Below are positions 1 through 9,728 of a stretch of DNA of 64,000 nt, one piece after another. The stretch is from SLAN01 sp964565375. Its GTDB lineage: Bacteria; Spirochaetota; Spirochaetia; DSM-27196; SKKC01. Below the pieces are notes generated by a model. It was given only the letters and a program-made list of their open reading frames with translations. It was not told the DNA's origin and did no database searches. The stretch covers positions 40,105-104,104 of the forward strand of contig CAZMEV010000001.1 of the NCBI GenBank assembly GCA_964565375.1. The letters are read 5' to 3'. Position numbers and translations under genes: made by a program. Each line of letters starts with the position of its first letter. The stretch's first letter is position 1.

Positions 1-3000
1 TCAGTGGACCAGGCTCTTATCGAAGCAATTGATGCATTCGAGCACTCCAATGAGGCGTATCTGCTTCTGCGTGATAATGTGGACGAACGCAGCGACGAAG
101 TAGATCTTGCACGAGTCGAAATGCGTCGTGCTGAGGCGATTATGGAGTTCGCCTCCAGCGGATACCTTAACCCGGAGTCGCAAGGGCAGCTCGAAGATGA
201 CAACGGGGAATTGAGTCAGGCGGTCGATCCTGCCGACCGGCTGGAAACGGCGCACCGGCGATACGTCAATGCAGCCGCGGTGACTGCCGCTCTCGAACGT
301 CTGCACGAGGAAGGTGTGGCCGATCCCCGGAACATCGATATTGAAGCACATCCGCAATACGCCGCGTATCAGCTGACCTTCAAGTCGTACGAGGAGGTCT
401 ACCGGGACCTTCTGTCTGTCGAGGCCCTTGAAGCACTCTTTAACGATGCCCTGTCGAAACAGGAGAGCATTGTTACCGAGAGATTCGAGGAGGCGAACGA
501 AATTCTGTTTTCGAAAATGGCACCGATCCAACCGGGAGGAGTGGCCGAAGAGTGGCTGCCTTTCATCGCCTTCGAGCATGATCAAAACAGTGGATTCCCG
601 GGTTTTGCCTTTGGTCTTGAGGCCGGCGCCACCTCCGGGCTGCACGCCTATGTCGAAGCGGAACACGAACAACCGCGTGCAAGCGATGATCCGGATAAAC
701 GCGATATTGAGCGGCACCGTCACGAATGGCTGCTCGGTGTAGGAGACCTTCTCGCACGCAGAGGCAGCTCGGTGCTTACCGATTGGGGACTGGCAATGTA
801 CCATCGGGATCTGCAGCTCTATAACCTCGTTTCTGAAGCTCTGCGACACAGATCTATCCATAGCAGGGAGTCGACTCAGTCGATCTATGGCGACCAGGAG
901 TATGCTCTCGAGCATTATCTGTGGTCCGAGTATGGCACCAGCCTGAACGACTCCCTTGGAATTACCGGTCCTTCGGATATTGCAGGTCGATGGGACGAAC
1001 TTGAAGCCTTGCACGAGCTTCTCGGTACAGCGGTCACACCTCCTCGGGATATGCTCAGTGGGGGAATTGCAGACTTTCTCGAAGGCAGTGGGCTCCTTCG
1101 CAACGAAATCAAATACGAGAGATTCATTCATCGGGAGAGTAAGGACGCATATGATCGTGTGATGGCCGATCCGCAGTCACGAAGACTGTTCGAATACTAT
1201 GCCGGCTTGCATCGGTTGGGTACCGTAGGGGGCAATTCCGCCGACGGTATTCTCCGCGACACTGCCGAAGCCCAGATGTCCCAATACATCATCCGCACGC
1301 TTTCTTCCGAGAGACGCAGACATCGTAACGCAGCAGACCGGGACCGGCGTCGGGCAAACCGGGCGACGGCGGCCGGGATTGCGACGTTGCCGTGGCCACC
1401 CGCCGCCCGGTTCTTCGCTGCCGCAACGGCCCTGTACGCGACGTCGGCGGGACATGCAGACAATGCCAGGCGTGTCGGTGAAATACGCTCCGACATGCGC
1501 CGCAACAGCAGTGCAGCGCGAAACCGGGCGCGTGATGCTCGAAGACGTTTGCAGCAGGCTGCAGGGGAATATGAGAGGGCATACGCAGAGCTCGTGTATG
1601 AGCGTGAACGCCTTGCGGTGCTCCGTGGCAATGACAAAGAGCGAGTGGAGCGCATGGAGCCTTCGGATATTTCGGCAAGTATTGAACTTGCGGCCGAGGT
1701 TATGGGAGAGAAACTCGCCGACTACCTCGGCGATGCGCGGTTTGCCGAGGTGGGTGACGCTGTAACCGCGTTGTTCGGATCATACAGCGAAACTCTCAGC
1801 GACGCCGAGCGCGGTTCAACCGCGTCGTTCATCGCCGCTACACGCAGTGAGCTTCAGCGGGTGCTTTCGCACACGCGCACAGCCCTTGAAGCGGAGGCGC
1901 GTTCGGTGCGGAACAGTAATCTTGAAGCCATGAACACATATCGACAGCGGTTCAGAGAGTTATCTGTGAGAGGGCACAACCCCGACGAACACTTCGAACC
2001 GGCGGAGCTTGTAGAGGACGTTTTAGAAGGTGGTCTGTTTTCGAAGCGCGAACATGAACGGGCACTCCTGAACGTTCACCATGAACTGTACGGCCGGTTT
2101 GATCCACTCAACTACAGACGACTTGCCGAGTTCGACCGACGGCACATGAAAGCGCTGTCATCCGATCTTCTGCGCCTTGTGGACGGTCGCTACAAGGCCT
2201 ATCTGGCAGCGCGGGAGAACGAGTTTGAATCACTCAGAGATGATCTTGCTACCCGGCAAGCGGAATGGGTGTCGACCATGACAGCGATCAGTGAACGCGG
2301 CAGGATGCAATGGCGTGAGAGTGAGCGGCGAATGAACCGTTCCCGTGAGCGATGGCTCGAGCGCACAGAATCAGCCTACGAGGCGAGTGTGGATCGGTGG
2401 GACGGACGGTATCTCTCTCTCCATGAACGGCGTGCGGACTGGATCGAGCGTGCGGCCCGGGCTGCCGCCAAGGTCGGAAGTGCGACGGTGCTCGAGTCAA
2501 TCGGAGCGAGCGCTGAAGAGGCTATTGCAGAGCTGGAGAGTGCACACATCGGTGCTGTGGATACCGGCGGCGTCGACGCCGACTCACTGGTGGCTGAGGC
2601 ACTTGGTGGCTATAACTTCGCCGGGATTCTTGCACGCGGACGGGTAATGAATGCCTCGATACCTCGGGGGCGGGCGAACATATTTGCCGGACCCGGGGCT
2701 GATCGATTTGCTGATGGAGCAGTGCTCCATCGTATTCGCCAGGCACGCAGGGCGGACAGTGGAGAGATCGAAAAAGCGGTAAGCCTTGTCAGCGCTGAGC
2801 AGGCTCGCAGGCGGTTTGTACAGATTGCCGGGGACATGAAGCAACAGGTCGAACATGCTAACGAACTGGTGGAAACAAATGTCGACCGGATATATACCGG
2901 CGCCGGCTGGAGCCTCGCAGGCCCCCGTTTCCGTCGTAATACACTTATCGGTGACACGGTATTCAGTGGAGCGATACGGGAAAATCACAGCGTCCGTCGA

Positions 3001-5694
3001 TATCGACATTTTAGCGACTATGACTTCGATATCGAAACCGATCTGAGCCCGGATACCCTGAGTCGAATGAGCGCTCGGGGGATCGAGGCACAACTCGACG
3101 CAGCGGTGAGGGAACTTGAGGCTGAGCGGGACAGGATCTTCGGCGATCCCGATGCCGACGCGCAAACAGTCGCTGAGGCAGGACAGGAAGCCAGGATGGA
3201 GCTCGACCGCGGTTGGTTTGCGGGGACCTTCGATATTGGTGACGGCAGCAGCACTATTACCAGGCAGGTCGACGCGGTATTGCAGCCTGGACTGTTCGGC
3301 GAGCATGTGGGGTATGCCCCGCAGCTTCGCCCGGATATTGACTTTGACCGCAGCTGGCGGCGCAGCGTGGTGTTCCCTGGAACCGGACAGATGCACCGGC
3401 TCATGGGGGAGTTCAGTTATTACGAGGCAATGCAGGCGGCCGGCTACGGTGAGTTGAATGCAGGACTTCACAATACGCCGCTGTGGCACGGCAGCTACGC
3501 TCCTACCATCCGTCAGGTCGCCGACGTGGGTGTGGGCGTTGCGGGAGCTTTCATGTCCGGCGGTTCAAGTCTCGCGCTCACAATGGGTAGCGCTGCCGCC
3601 TGGGGTGCTGTCGATGCGGCAAGCGGAGACGGAACGCTCGGGCAGGCTATGCTCGGCGTCATGCAGGCCGGCGCCATAACTGGTGTTAATCATATGTCCG
3701 GGCTCGCCGGAGGAGCAGTGGGAGACATAGTCGGTGCCGATACAATGCTTGGCGGCATGGGCGGAAACCTGACGCGTGCCGCAGTGGCGAATATTGGTAG
3801 CGGTGCAGTTCACTCGGTTCGAATCGACGACGTGAGAGGGCTCGGCTTCTCGACTGATTCGTTTCTCCAAGCCAGTCTTTGCGACCGGGCTCTTGCCGGC
3901 TATGGGGGTACTCTCGCAGGCGATCTGGCTGTGGGGAGGCTGGAAGGATTCTCCGGCACTCATAAGACCGATGTTGAAACCGTTGGTGCAGCTTTCGGTA
4001 GCGGTGTGCAGGCCGGCCTGGAGTATGGAATGACGGGAAACACGGTTGTAAACATTGCCAACCTGAGAGATGTGGGTTTTCTCGCGGGGCAGGAATGGAA
4101 CTCCGCCGGGCTCGCCGAGCTACATCTCGGTGACGACGGCATGGGAGTTATGGCCGGACGCGGGGGTGTTGATCTCAGTGCAAGCCGTCTTCGGGATGTT
4201 TCAACGGGCGTGGGCACATTTGTCGAACAGCAGCGCATGCGTGTATACGACATGCTGGGTGGAGTGGATGCGGCCGCCGATTACGACGGAACACGACTGG
4301 CAGGTACTTCGCTTCGCGCGCTGTACAGCTACGGAGACTCCGAAGGTCTGAAGCTTCGCGACGCCATACTTCGTGGGGATACCGTGCTTCGTGCAGGCTA
4401 TGAACAGGATTTCGAGGAAAACGACCTGCACAAAGCGTTCACTTCGGTCGGCAGTGACGGGGAAACCATTGTATCCATGCGTACGCTCGGAGACCGTGGC
4501 CGCGACGGGCTTTCGGGAAGACTTATTGCTGGGTTAACCATGCAGCATGAGGCGCGACGCGACGGGTATGGTGCCGGGGATACACGTAGTGACGGGACAG
4601 TTGTCACCGGCGAAGAGAATACTGCGGAGACCGAATCTGCTGTATTCGCACGCATGGGTATGGCAGCCCGGATGATGGACGACCGGTATGAGCGCCAGCT
4701 CCTATCGAATGATTTTCTGCGAAGTGAGCATGCCCTGTATGAGGCTGCCAGGCAGACCGATCAGCTCGATGTATTCGGCCGTTACGCGGCAGTAGGGTAT
4801 GGTTCGGAGGAAGATGATTTTTTCGCCCGCGTAAGTTCGGATGGAATGTATCAGAACGACTGGAGTATGCGGGAGCTGCTTACTGTTGCGCTGCTCGACG
4901 GGCCGCAGCAGCCGGAAATCGATCAATACAACGAGGCGCATCGAAGAGAACTGTACGAGCAGTATCTGACAGATTACGGCGAAGGCGCGCTGGACTATTC
5001 GGATTTTGAAGAAGAGTTGGATTATGATGAATTTGCTCGACGGTTGAAGGACAGCGATGAACGACTTGTCGAGCGCTATGACTATCAACCTCAGCAGAAG
5101 ATTGATGTGTGGACATACGGCTGCGCGCTCTACTCCCTCGGGTACATGGTCAATAAGGCCACCGGACAGATTCGAAACCCTGTCGAGTTGAATGAAGCAA
5201 TGCGTGAAAACGGGTACTACAGTTTCAACAGTCGAGGGCAGGGGACCCTGCTTTCCACCGCGAACATCGTTGCTGCGCTCAACAGCTTCACCGACAGCTC
5301 TGTGAGTTTCGAACATGAGCGCAGTGCGTATAACCCTGAATACACAGACTTCTCTCAGGCGCACAACAGTGAGGATGAATATTTCGGGTACCTGCGGGTT
5401 GCACACCCTGAGCCGGAACTGCGCGATAAATTCCCGAATGGCATTCACTCGGAAGTAATACACGAAATGGAAACGGTTGTCGGGCCGCGAATGGATCAGG
5501 ATGTACTTTCGGGCTCCATCTCTACGGCCAATCCGTGGGATGCCGGACGAGCTGCTCCCGGCAGTTACAGCGAATATATCGGTCGCAGCAGGCGCGAATT
5601 CGACGAAATTCAACGCATGGATCTGATACGGGTGCATCGCCACGAGCCGGAGGAACCGTACTGGTCGCAACTCGGGCTCGACAGCTGGTGGTAA
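1..5694 (+). CDS. Giant structural/toxin-like protein (5' partial), C39-like protease C-terminus
   Basis: The reading frame is open from the first base, so the true start probably lies upstream; the first in-window start codon is GTG at 4 (1896 residues from there). Residues about 435-550 are strongly charged and probably coiled-coil, with an Ala-rich hydrophobic stretch near 455-485. Residues about 1170-1320 are Gly/Ala-rich and hydrophobic. The C-terminus has a C39-like papain-fold pattern: TYGCALYSLGYMV (Cys about 1707), GIHSEVIH (His about 1815) and NPWD (Asn about 1843). The overall architecture recalls the very long Leptospira proteins of TIGR04388, but I could not align it. A role as a secreted or surface polymorphic-toxin-like protein is inference. 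The next gene starts 11 bp downstream. Confidence 0.75.
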   Translation, partial: SVDQALIEAIDAFEHSNEAYLLLRDNVDERSDEVDLARVEMRRAEAIMEFASSGYLNPESQGQLEDDNGELSQAVDPADRLETAHRRYVNAAAVTAALERLHEEGVADPRNIDIEAHPQYAAYQLTFKSYEEVYRDLLSVEALEALFNDALSKQESIVTERFEEANEILFSKMAPIQPGGVAEEWLPFIAFEHDQNSGFPGFAFGLEAGATSGLHAYVEAEHEQPRASDDPDKRDIERHRHEWLLGVGDLLARRGSSVLTDWGLAMYHRDLQLYNLVSEALRHRSIHSRESTQSIYGDQEYALEHYLWSEYGTSLNDSLGITGPSDIAGRWDELEALHELLGTAVTPPRDMLSGGIADFLEGSGLLRNEIKYERFIHRESKDAYDRVMADPQSRRLFEYYAGLHRLGTVGGNSADGILRDTAEAQMSQYIIRTLSSERRRHRNAADRDRRRANRATAAGIATLPWPPAARFFAAATALYATSAGHADNARRVGEIRSDMRRNSSAARNRARDARRRLQQAAGEYERAYAELVYERERLAVLRGNDKERVERMEPSDISASIELAAEVMGEKLADYLGDARFAEVGDAVTALFGSYSETLSDAERGSTASFIAATRSELQRVLSHTRTALEAEARSVRNSNLEAMNTYRQRFRELSVRGHNPDEHFEPAELVEDVLEGGLFSKREHERALLNVHHELYGRFDPLNYRRLAEFDRRHMKALSSDLLRLVDGRYKAYLAARENEFESLRDDLATRQAEWVSTMTAISERGRMQWRESERRMNRSRERWLERTESAYEASVDRWDGRYLSLHERRADWIERAARAAAKVGSATVLESIGASAEEAIAELESAHIGAVDTGGVDADSLVAEALGGYNFAGILARGRVMNASIPRGRANIFAGPGADRFADGAVLHRIRQARRADSGEIEKAVSLVSAEQARRRFVQIAGDMKQQVEHANELVETNVDRIYTGAGWSLAGPRFRRNTLIGDTVFSGAIRENHSVRRYRHFSDYDFDIETDLSPDTLSRMSARGIEAQLDAAVRELEAERDRIFGDPDADAQTVAEAGQEARMELDRGWFAGTFDIGDGSSTITRQVDAVLQPGLFGEHVGYAPQLRPDIDFDRSWRRSVVFPGTGQMHRLMGEFSYYEAMQAAGYGELNAGLHNTPLWHGSYAPTIRQVADVGVGVAGAFMSGGSSLALTMGSAAAWGAVDAASGDGTLGQAMLGVMQAGAITGVNHMSGLAGGAVGDIVGADTMLGGMGGNLTRAAVANIGSGAVHSVRIDDVRGLGFSTDSFLQASLCDRALAGYGGTLAGDLAVGRLEGFSGTHKTDVETVGAAFGSGVQAGLEYGMTGNTVVNIANLRDVGFLAGQEWNSAGLAELHLGDDGMGVMAGRGGVDLSASRLRDVSTGVGTFVEQQRMRVYDMLGGVDAAADYDGTRLAGTSLRALYSYGDSEGLKLRDAILRGDTVLRAGYEQDFEENDLHKAFTSVGSDGETIVSMRTLGDRGRDGLSGRLIAGLTMQHEARRDGYGAGDTRSDGTVVTGEENTAETESAVFARMGMAARMMDDRYERQLLSNDFLRSEHALYEAARQTDQLDVFGRYAAVGYGSEEDDFFARVSSDGMYQNDWSMRELLTVALLDGPQQPEIDQYNEAHRRELYEQYLTDYGEGALDYSDFEEELDYDEFARRLKDSDERLVERYDYQPQQKIDVWTYGCALYSLGYMVNKATGQIRNPVELNEAMRENGYYSFNSRGQGTLLSTANIVAALNSFTDSSVSFEHERSAYNPEYTDFSQAHNSEDEYFGYLRVAHPEPELRDKFPNGIHSEVIHEMETVVGPRMDQDVLSGSISTANPWDAGRAAPGSYSEYIGRSRREFDEIQRMDLIRVHRHEPEEPYWSQLGLDSWW

Positions 5695-5705
5695 GGAGGA
5701 GAGGG

Positions 5706-6449
5706 ATGAGCGAAAAGGTGTTTTTGGTAGTACTCAGCATGTGGTTTCTGCTGGCGAGCGCCGGTATTGTGCTGGGCGACGAGTATGAGGATCTCTTTGA
5801 TTCGCACTGGCTGCCGCTGGTGCACGACTGGACTCAACAGCTGCATGAACCGCGAGGGGCAGCCTTCCGACAGGTATCCGTTCCTCAGGACCGAAGTATC
5901 TATTGGGAGTATAGCGAGGGCAACATTGTCTGGTCTGAGATCCAACTTCGACGGCGATCGGATGGACGATCACAGAATATTCGGCGGGGTGATGAAGAAA
6001 TCCTCGAACTTATTTCCGATGGTACACGACTTTTTGTTCGCGCCGTTGAGGAAGAGAACGGGTTCCCCATCGCAACCTACCAGAGGATCCAGCCAACTGA
6101 CCGACCCGAGAGCATAGCGGGCGGATGGGATTTTCGGGGCCGTCCGCTTACCATTGTCGAGGTTCCTTACGCCTCAACGATTGAGGTATTCGTTCTGTAT
6201 GAAGACGTTCCTGTTGTGGACATTCCAAGGGGGGCGTATATCGTCGAGCGTGTTGCCGACGGCGTTATACAGGCACAGACGTTCGGCGTTTTTGAGCCCT
6301 TCTATATTCTTTTCGACCCCACTGATGCGGAGCGACTATGGCTGACAACTGAAAAGGACGGTCCGGATATTGAACCCTGGGTCGATCGTTCCGGGCTTAC
6401 CGTGGCATATCTCAGGAAGCTCGACAGTAGCCGCATTCAGGACAGGTAA
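5706..6449 (+). CDS. Secreted hypothetical protein, possible partner of the upstream giant protein
   Basis: A 247-residue protein that I do not recognise. The ATG at 5706 is preceded by a strong AAGGAGGAGAGG ribosome binding site that overlaps the stop region of the giant gene, so the two are almost certainly co-translated. Residues 1-24 form a signal peptide (basic start, hydrophobic core, cleavage near VLG-DEY). The mature part is rich in beta-forming segments and aromatic residues and has no membrane segment. Its position directly behind a gene whose C-terminus looks like a cysteine protease fits an immunity or inhibitor protein acting in the periplasm, but that is only inference from context; an unrelated envelope protein is equally possible. 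Confidence 0.85.
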   Translation: MSEKVFLVVLSMWFLLASAGIVLGDEYEDLFDSHWLPLVHDWTQQLHEPRGAAFRQVSVPQDRSIYWEYSEGNIVWSEIQLRRRSDGRSQNIRRGDEEILELISDGTRLFVRAVEEENGFPIATYQRIQPTDRPESIAGGWDFRGRPLTIVEVPYASTIEVFVLYEDVPVVDIPRGAYIVERVADGVIQAQTFGVFEPFYILFDPTDAERLWLTTEKDGPDIEPWVDRSGLTVAYLRKLDSSRIQDR

Positions 6450-6603
6450 AAGCAGACGGGCGACAATTCAACTGAGCAACTTGGAACAGGTGCCAGGTCT
6501 TGGGGGCAAAAGCCAGGAGCAGAATAGAGTTTATGGTATTTCCACCGGCTGATGACGTGATCCCTTGCTTTGCACCCTGCAGCCTGTGCACTATGGCGGG
6601 CGT

Positions 6604-7611
6604 ATGATTCTGGTGAATACCCGCGACGAGGGCGAACTTTCAAAATATGGAATTCTTGTGCCGGTTATGCCGAAAACCGCCGACCTGGTGCTTGAACACC
6701 TTGCCGATGGCATTGGTGCAGATGAACGACCCGACTGGATGATAGGTCGAGATCAGACGATCCCTGGACGTGAAGACCTGGTGCGTGCGCATGATCCGGA
6801 CTACGTCGGGCGCATCATCGATCCGTACCGTCGGGAGGATGAGCTCAAGCGGGCGTTCGAGCTTATTGCCGAAGACGGGAGCTATCATCGTTACGATCCC
6901 TCGCAGGCGGAGGTTCCCCTCGGAAGGCTTGCCGATCGTCTATTCGATGTCGCCGGTGGCACGATCCAATGTATGCGTCGTGCGATGCTGCAGGGATTCT
7001 GCTTCTTTCTCGGTGGCGGGATGCACCATGCCATGTATGACTACGGCAGCGGTTTCTGTTTCATAAACGATATCGTGATCGGGGTCAGAGCACTTCAGGC
7101 GACCGGAACCATTCGCACCGCATGGATTATCGATACGGATGCACACAAGGGGGACGGCACCGCCGCGCTTACTGCCGATGACGAGTCGGTTGTTACCCTG
7201 AGCATTCACATGGGCGACAGTTGGCCCATGACTGAGCCGCGGACGCTTTCGGACGGCAGACCGAATCCTTCCTTTATCGACAGCAACGTAGAGATCCCCG
7301 TTTTCGACGGGGAAGAGGCTCAGTACATCCACAAGCTCAAAGACGGATTGTCCCGGCTTGAGCGCTATCCGCGCCCGGATCTTGTCGTGGTGGTGTATGG
7401 AGCTGATCCGTATGAGCACGACGAACTGCCGTCAACCGCCACATTGCGGCTTTCCCTGGAACAGATGGGGGAGCGCGATGAGCTGGTGTGGGAATTTCTG
7501 CGTGACCAGGACGTCCCTGTTGCATATCTGCATTCGGGTGGCTACGGGCGGCGTGCCTGGGAGCCTACTGCACAATTCCTGCGTATGCGGACGCAGCGCT
7601 CTGAAGGGTAG
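6604..7611 (+). CDS. Histone deacetylase family (acetoin-utilisation/acetylpolyamine amidohydrolase-like) protein
   Basis: 335 residues, zinc-dependent deacetylase fold. The HDAC landmarks are all visible: GGGMHHA (paired catalytic histidines), GFCFINDIVIG, DTDAHKGDGT (zinc-binding Asp and His), GADPYEHDELP (second zinc-binding Asp) and the terminal GGYG (catalytic Tyr). The family removes acyl groups from lysines, polyamines or small amides; the substrate here cannot be told. I chose ATG 6604 because family members begin with a MILVNTRDE-like strand; an in-frame TTG at 6565 would add 13 unconserved residues. The ribosome binding site is weak (GGCGGG). It stands alone between a toxin-like pair and a convergent lipoprotein gene. 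Confidence 0.9.
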   Translation: MILVNTRDEGELSKYGILVPVMPKTADLVLEHLADGIGADERPDWMIGRDQTIPGREDLVRAHDPDYVGRIIDPYRREDELKRAFELIAEDGSYHRYDPSQAEVPLGRLADRLFDVAGGTIQCMRRAMLQGFCFFLGGGMHHAMYDYGSGFCFINDIVIGVRALQATGTIRTAWIIDTDAHKGDGTAALTADDESVVTLSIHMGDSWPMTEPRTLSDGRPNPSFIDSNVEIPVFDGEEAQYIHKLKDGLSRLERYPRPDLVVVVYGADPYEHDELPSTATLRLSLEQMGERDELVWEFLRDQDVPVAYLHSGGYGRRAWEPTAQFLRMRTQRSEG

Positions 7612-7622
7612 GCCTGCTTATT

Positions 7623-8090
7623 CTATTGTGACGGTGTTACCGGAAGGAATGACAGGATCTCCTCGGCGTCGATGGCCTGTCCGTCACCGGGTGCGCTCAC
7701 AAGTACAGGCTCGGTTTGCCCTCTTGTAGATGTTTCGACAATGCCTATCGATAGCGCCGAAATGTGGCGTGAAACGGAAGACGGACCCCGGTCAATATCG
7801 AAATCCGGCCCCGGCTCTGCGGCAAATGCGTCGGCGTAATCGCTGAACAGCTCCTGTGCGTCTTCACCGTTTATTGTGTTCTCTGTTTCCGAGAAAATCC
7901 GCCCGTCTTCACGATGTACATAATCAAATCGTGCCGAACTGACCGATCCGCCCTGAACTTCCACTTGGAACCATGCGACCCACCCATCCCCGCGATCAAT
8001 GTCGGAGATCGCAAGGTAGCTGCCGTCCTGGAGTTCGGGCCTGTCCTCGCAGGAGGCAAGGGTAAGAATTGCCGGCAGGATCAGGATCAT
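7623..8090 (-). CDS. Small hypothetical lipoprotein
   Basis: About 155 residues from ATG 8090. The N-terminus ILILPAILTLASC is a hydrophobic signal with a lipobox (L-A-S-C), so the protein is probably lipid-anchored after processing at Cys14. The signal lacks positive residues when read from this ATG; the frame is open upstream to 8495 and the sequence just before (ISPRVWIRQVP) supplies two arginines, so a non-ATG or earlier start is possible. The mature part resembles small beta-rich periplasmic proteins (YLAISDIDRGDGWVAW... then a region following tryptophan-rich strands), with no family I can name. Convergent with the deacetylase gene. Confidence 0.6.
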   Translation of the reverse strand: MILILPAILTLASCEDRPELQDGSYLAISDIDRGDGWVAWFQVEVQGGSVSSARFDYVHREDGRIFSETENTINGEDAQELFSDYADAFAAEPGPDFDIDRGPSSVSRHISALSIGIVETSTRGQTEPVLVSAPGDGQAIDAEEILSFLPVTPSQ

Positions 8091-8573
8091 GATTGGAACC
8101 TGGCGTATCCAAACCCGGGGTGAAATGGTGTGCGATTTCAGGATTGGCGGCGCTGACGGCGCCGAAGCGGTCAGGCGGTCTTTGGTAACTACGTCGGCGG
8201 ACATCCGGAAACAGCATAGGACAAACAGCATATGCATGTCACGTGAGGAATCCGAACACCGCAGCCTTAAAGCAATAATGTATGTGGTTGTTGCGAAAGA
8301 TGTGGAATCCTGCTTGTCATGTAGCCCTAATGGTGACATAATACGGCCAGTATGAAGCCGTAGGGCTTCGCTTAGATTAGTTGATTGTTCGTGTTCTGCC
8401 TTTCCCGGTTGCCCCTTGACTGTTTTCATTGGAGAATCCCGGTGTAGAACCTGCCGTGAGTGTCCCATCCTGTTCGTGTATTCAGCAATTGCCAAATATC
8501 AAAAGGACCACACTTCAGCAGTTAGTACGTTAGAAAGACAGGTGCGAAAACAGTCGCGAGAAAGGATGCTATT
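8091..8573. other. Intergenic region upstream of the RRM gene
   Basis: About 480 bp between divergent genes. The minus-strand frame of the lipoprotein stays open across most of it but its residue pattern is not protein-like and carries no family signal. I see no tRNA and no strong terminator. A TTGACT at about 8417 is a possible plus-strand -35 element but no convincing -10 follows at normal spacing. A long 5' leader for the RNA-binding protein gene is possible, as is seen for cold-shock-type genes, but nothing in the sequence proves it. Confidence 0.3.
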
Positions 8574-8879
8574 ATGGCAACCAAGCTTTATGTAGGTAAT
8601 CTCAATTACCGCACCCAGGAAGAGGATCTCAGGTCCCTCTTTGCCCAGTACGGCGATGTTTCGTCGGTTTCGATAATCAGTGACCGTGATACCGGTCGAT
8701 CGCGTGGTTTCGGCTTCGTCGAAATGAGCGATGAGGGTGGTGCCCGTTCAGCCGAGGAGGCTCTCAACGGTGCGGATTTCGAAGGCCGTGCGCTGAAAGT
8801 AAATGAAGCTCGTCCGCGGGAAGACAACCGCCGTGGTGGCGGTGGCCGTGACGGCGGATTCCGCCGCGACCGCTTCTAA
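8574..8879 (+). CDS. RNA-binding protein with one RRM domain
   Basis: 101 residues. One complete RNA recognition motif: RNP2 is KLYVGNL near residue 5 and RNP1 is RGFGFVEM near residue 44, with the conserved aromatic residues in place. The C-terminus (from about residue 82) is a short Arg/Gly tail (RRGGGGRDGGFRRDRF), typical of bacterial Rbp-like glycine-rich RNA-binding proteins that bind single-stranded RNA and are often cold-induced. The ATG at 8574 follows a GAAAGGATG ribosome binding site. A nested hairpin lies 150 bp downstream and may end the transcript. Confidence 0.95.
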   Translation: MATKLYVGNLNYRTQEEDLRSLFAQYGDVSSVSIISDRDTGRSRGFGFVEMSDEGGARSAEEALNGADFEGRALKVNEARPREDNRRGGGGRDGGFRRDRF

Positions 8880-9028
8880 AAATCGGTTTGTCCGTATCCC
8901 ATAACTGGATACTCGCGGACAGCAAACATCGAACGGTAGTCAGCCGGCTGAACGACCAGGGTCCGGGACATTGCCCGGTATCGGCGTCTTGGCCGGCTGC
9001 GTGCTGAAATCGTCATTCCTTTTCGGAA

Positions 9029-9074
9029 GCTGCCGCAACAATTTCCGGTCCAGGAAATACGTCCGTGCGGCAGC
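9029..9074 (+). terminator. Nested two-stem hairpin, possible terminator or leader structure
   Basis: The arms GCTGCCGCA (9029-9037) and TGCGGCAGC (9066-9074) are a perfect 9-bp inverted repeat. Inside lies a second perfect pair, ATTTCC (9041-9046) and GGAAAT (9053-9058), with a six-base loop. A short T-run (AATTTTTC) follows about 13 bases later, too far for a textbook intrinsic terminator. It sits between the RRM gene and the small charged-protein gene, so it could end the first transcript or fold in the leader of the second. Confidence 0.45.
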
Positions 9075-9174
9075 GGACTTACTGAATTTTTCATTACTGT
9101 AACATCGGAATCGTGCTCGCCAGATGTGGGATGATTCCGAATCTATGAATCCGAAGCCATAAAGGAGGTGCATC

Positions 9175-9420
9175 GTGCCTAAACGCTCATTCAAGGGTGA
9201 TAAACGACGTCGCGAGCTCCAGAAGAAGCGAAAGCGAGAAGATAAAATGGCGCGCCGCCAGAATAAATCCTCAGAAGAGGGGGGCGAAAACACCGAGGAC
9301 ACCTCATATTTGGAGTATCTGAATCCGGGCGGTCCCGTCGACCAACGGTTTGTCGATGAGGATGAAAACGGCGACGATAACGATGAAGAGTCGGAGGAGG
9401 AAGCCGGCGGCGGCAATTAA
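9175..9420 (+). CDS. Small charged hypothetical protein
   Basis: 81 residues, start GTG at 9175 chosen because a strong AAAGGAGGTG ribosome binding site precedes it by four bases. The first 35 residues are very basic (KRRRELQKKRKREDK), and the rest is acidic, ending in an Asp/Glu/Gly-rich tail. The middle motif YLEYLNPGGPVDQRF is the only conserved-looking patch. No known fold; a nucleic-acid- or ribosome-associated role is possible from the basic head but is speculation. A GGCGGC-AATTAA-GCCGCC hairpin covers the stop codon, between this gene and the convergent PII-like gene. Confidence 0.8.
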   Translation: MPKRSFKGDKRRRELQKKRKREDKMARRQNKSSEEGGENTEDTSYLEYLNPGGPVDQRFVDEDENGDDNDEESEEEAGGGN

Positions 9421-9434
9421 GCCGCCGTAAGCCT

Positions 9435-9728
9435 TCAGACTTCGGTTATTTCCGCCTCAAATTGAAAGAGGCGGATTCCTTCGTTGGGGAATCGTCCCTT
9501 CACCCGCCTGACAGCCGAAACAATCCGTGTCCCACTTTCGGCATCTGTATAGAAAAGAAAGAGAATATTCTCCTCAGGCCAGATATGGTCACCGCGTCGT
9601 TCGCCGCTGTTACCCACGCCGTGAACACCGGGTATCCGTGTGTGATACCCGGCAACGTTTTCTCGAGTGAACTCATCGAGAAGATCCTCCTCGATGGCCC
9701 GATTCGCAATGACTTCAGTGCGGGTCAT
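9435..9728 (-). CDS. PII-like protein associated with RND transporter (PG0541-like)
   Basis: 97 residues. The start TRTEVIANRAIEEDLLDEF and the patch VHGVGNSGERRGDHIWPEE match the small PII-superfamily proteins (PG0541 family) that are encoded next to RND pumps. The fold is ferredoxin-like; a sensor or regulator role for the pump is inferred by analogy with PII proteins. It overlaps the RND gene by four bases (ATGA), so the two are translationally coupled, and it is the last gene of the efflux operon. Confidence 0.85.
   Translation of the reverse strand: MTRTEVIANRAIEEDLLDEFTRENVAGYHTRIPGVHGVGNSGERRGDHIWPEENILFLFYTDAESGTRIVSAVRRVKGRFPNEGIRLFQFEAEITEV

Noticed and set aside
2584..3489. Long minus-strand open frame inside the giant gene
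   Set aside because: It is opposite to a clearly coding plus frame with better codon pattern, and the translation shows no domain or hydrophobic pattern. The same applies to the frames at 1-1131 and 4702-5670.
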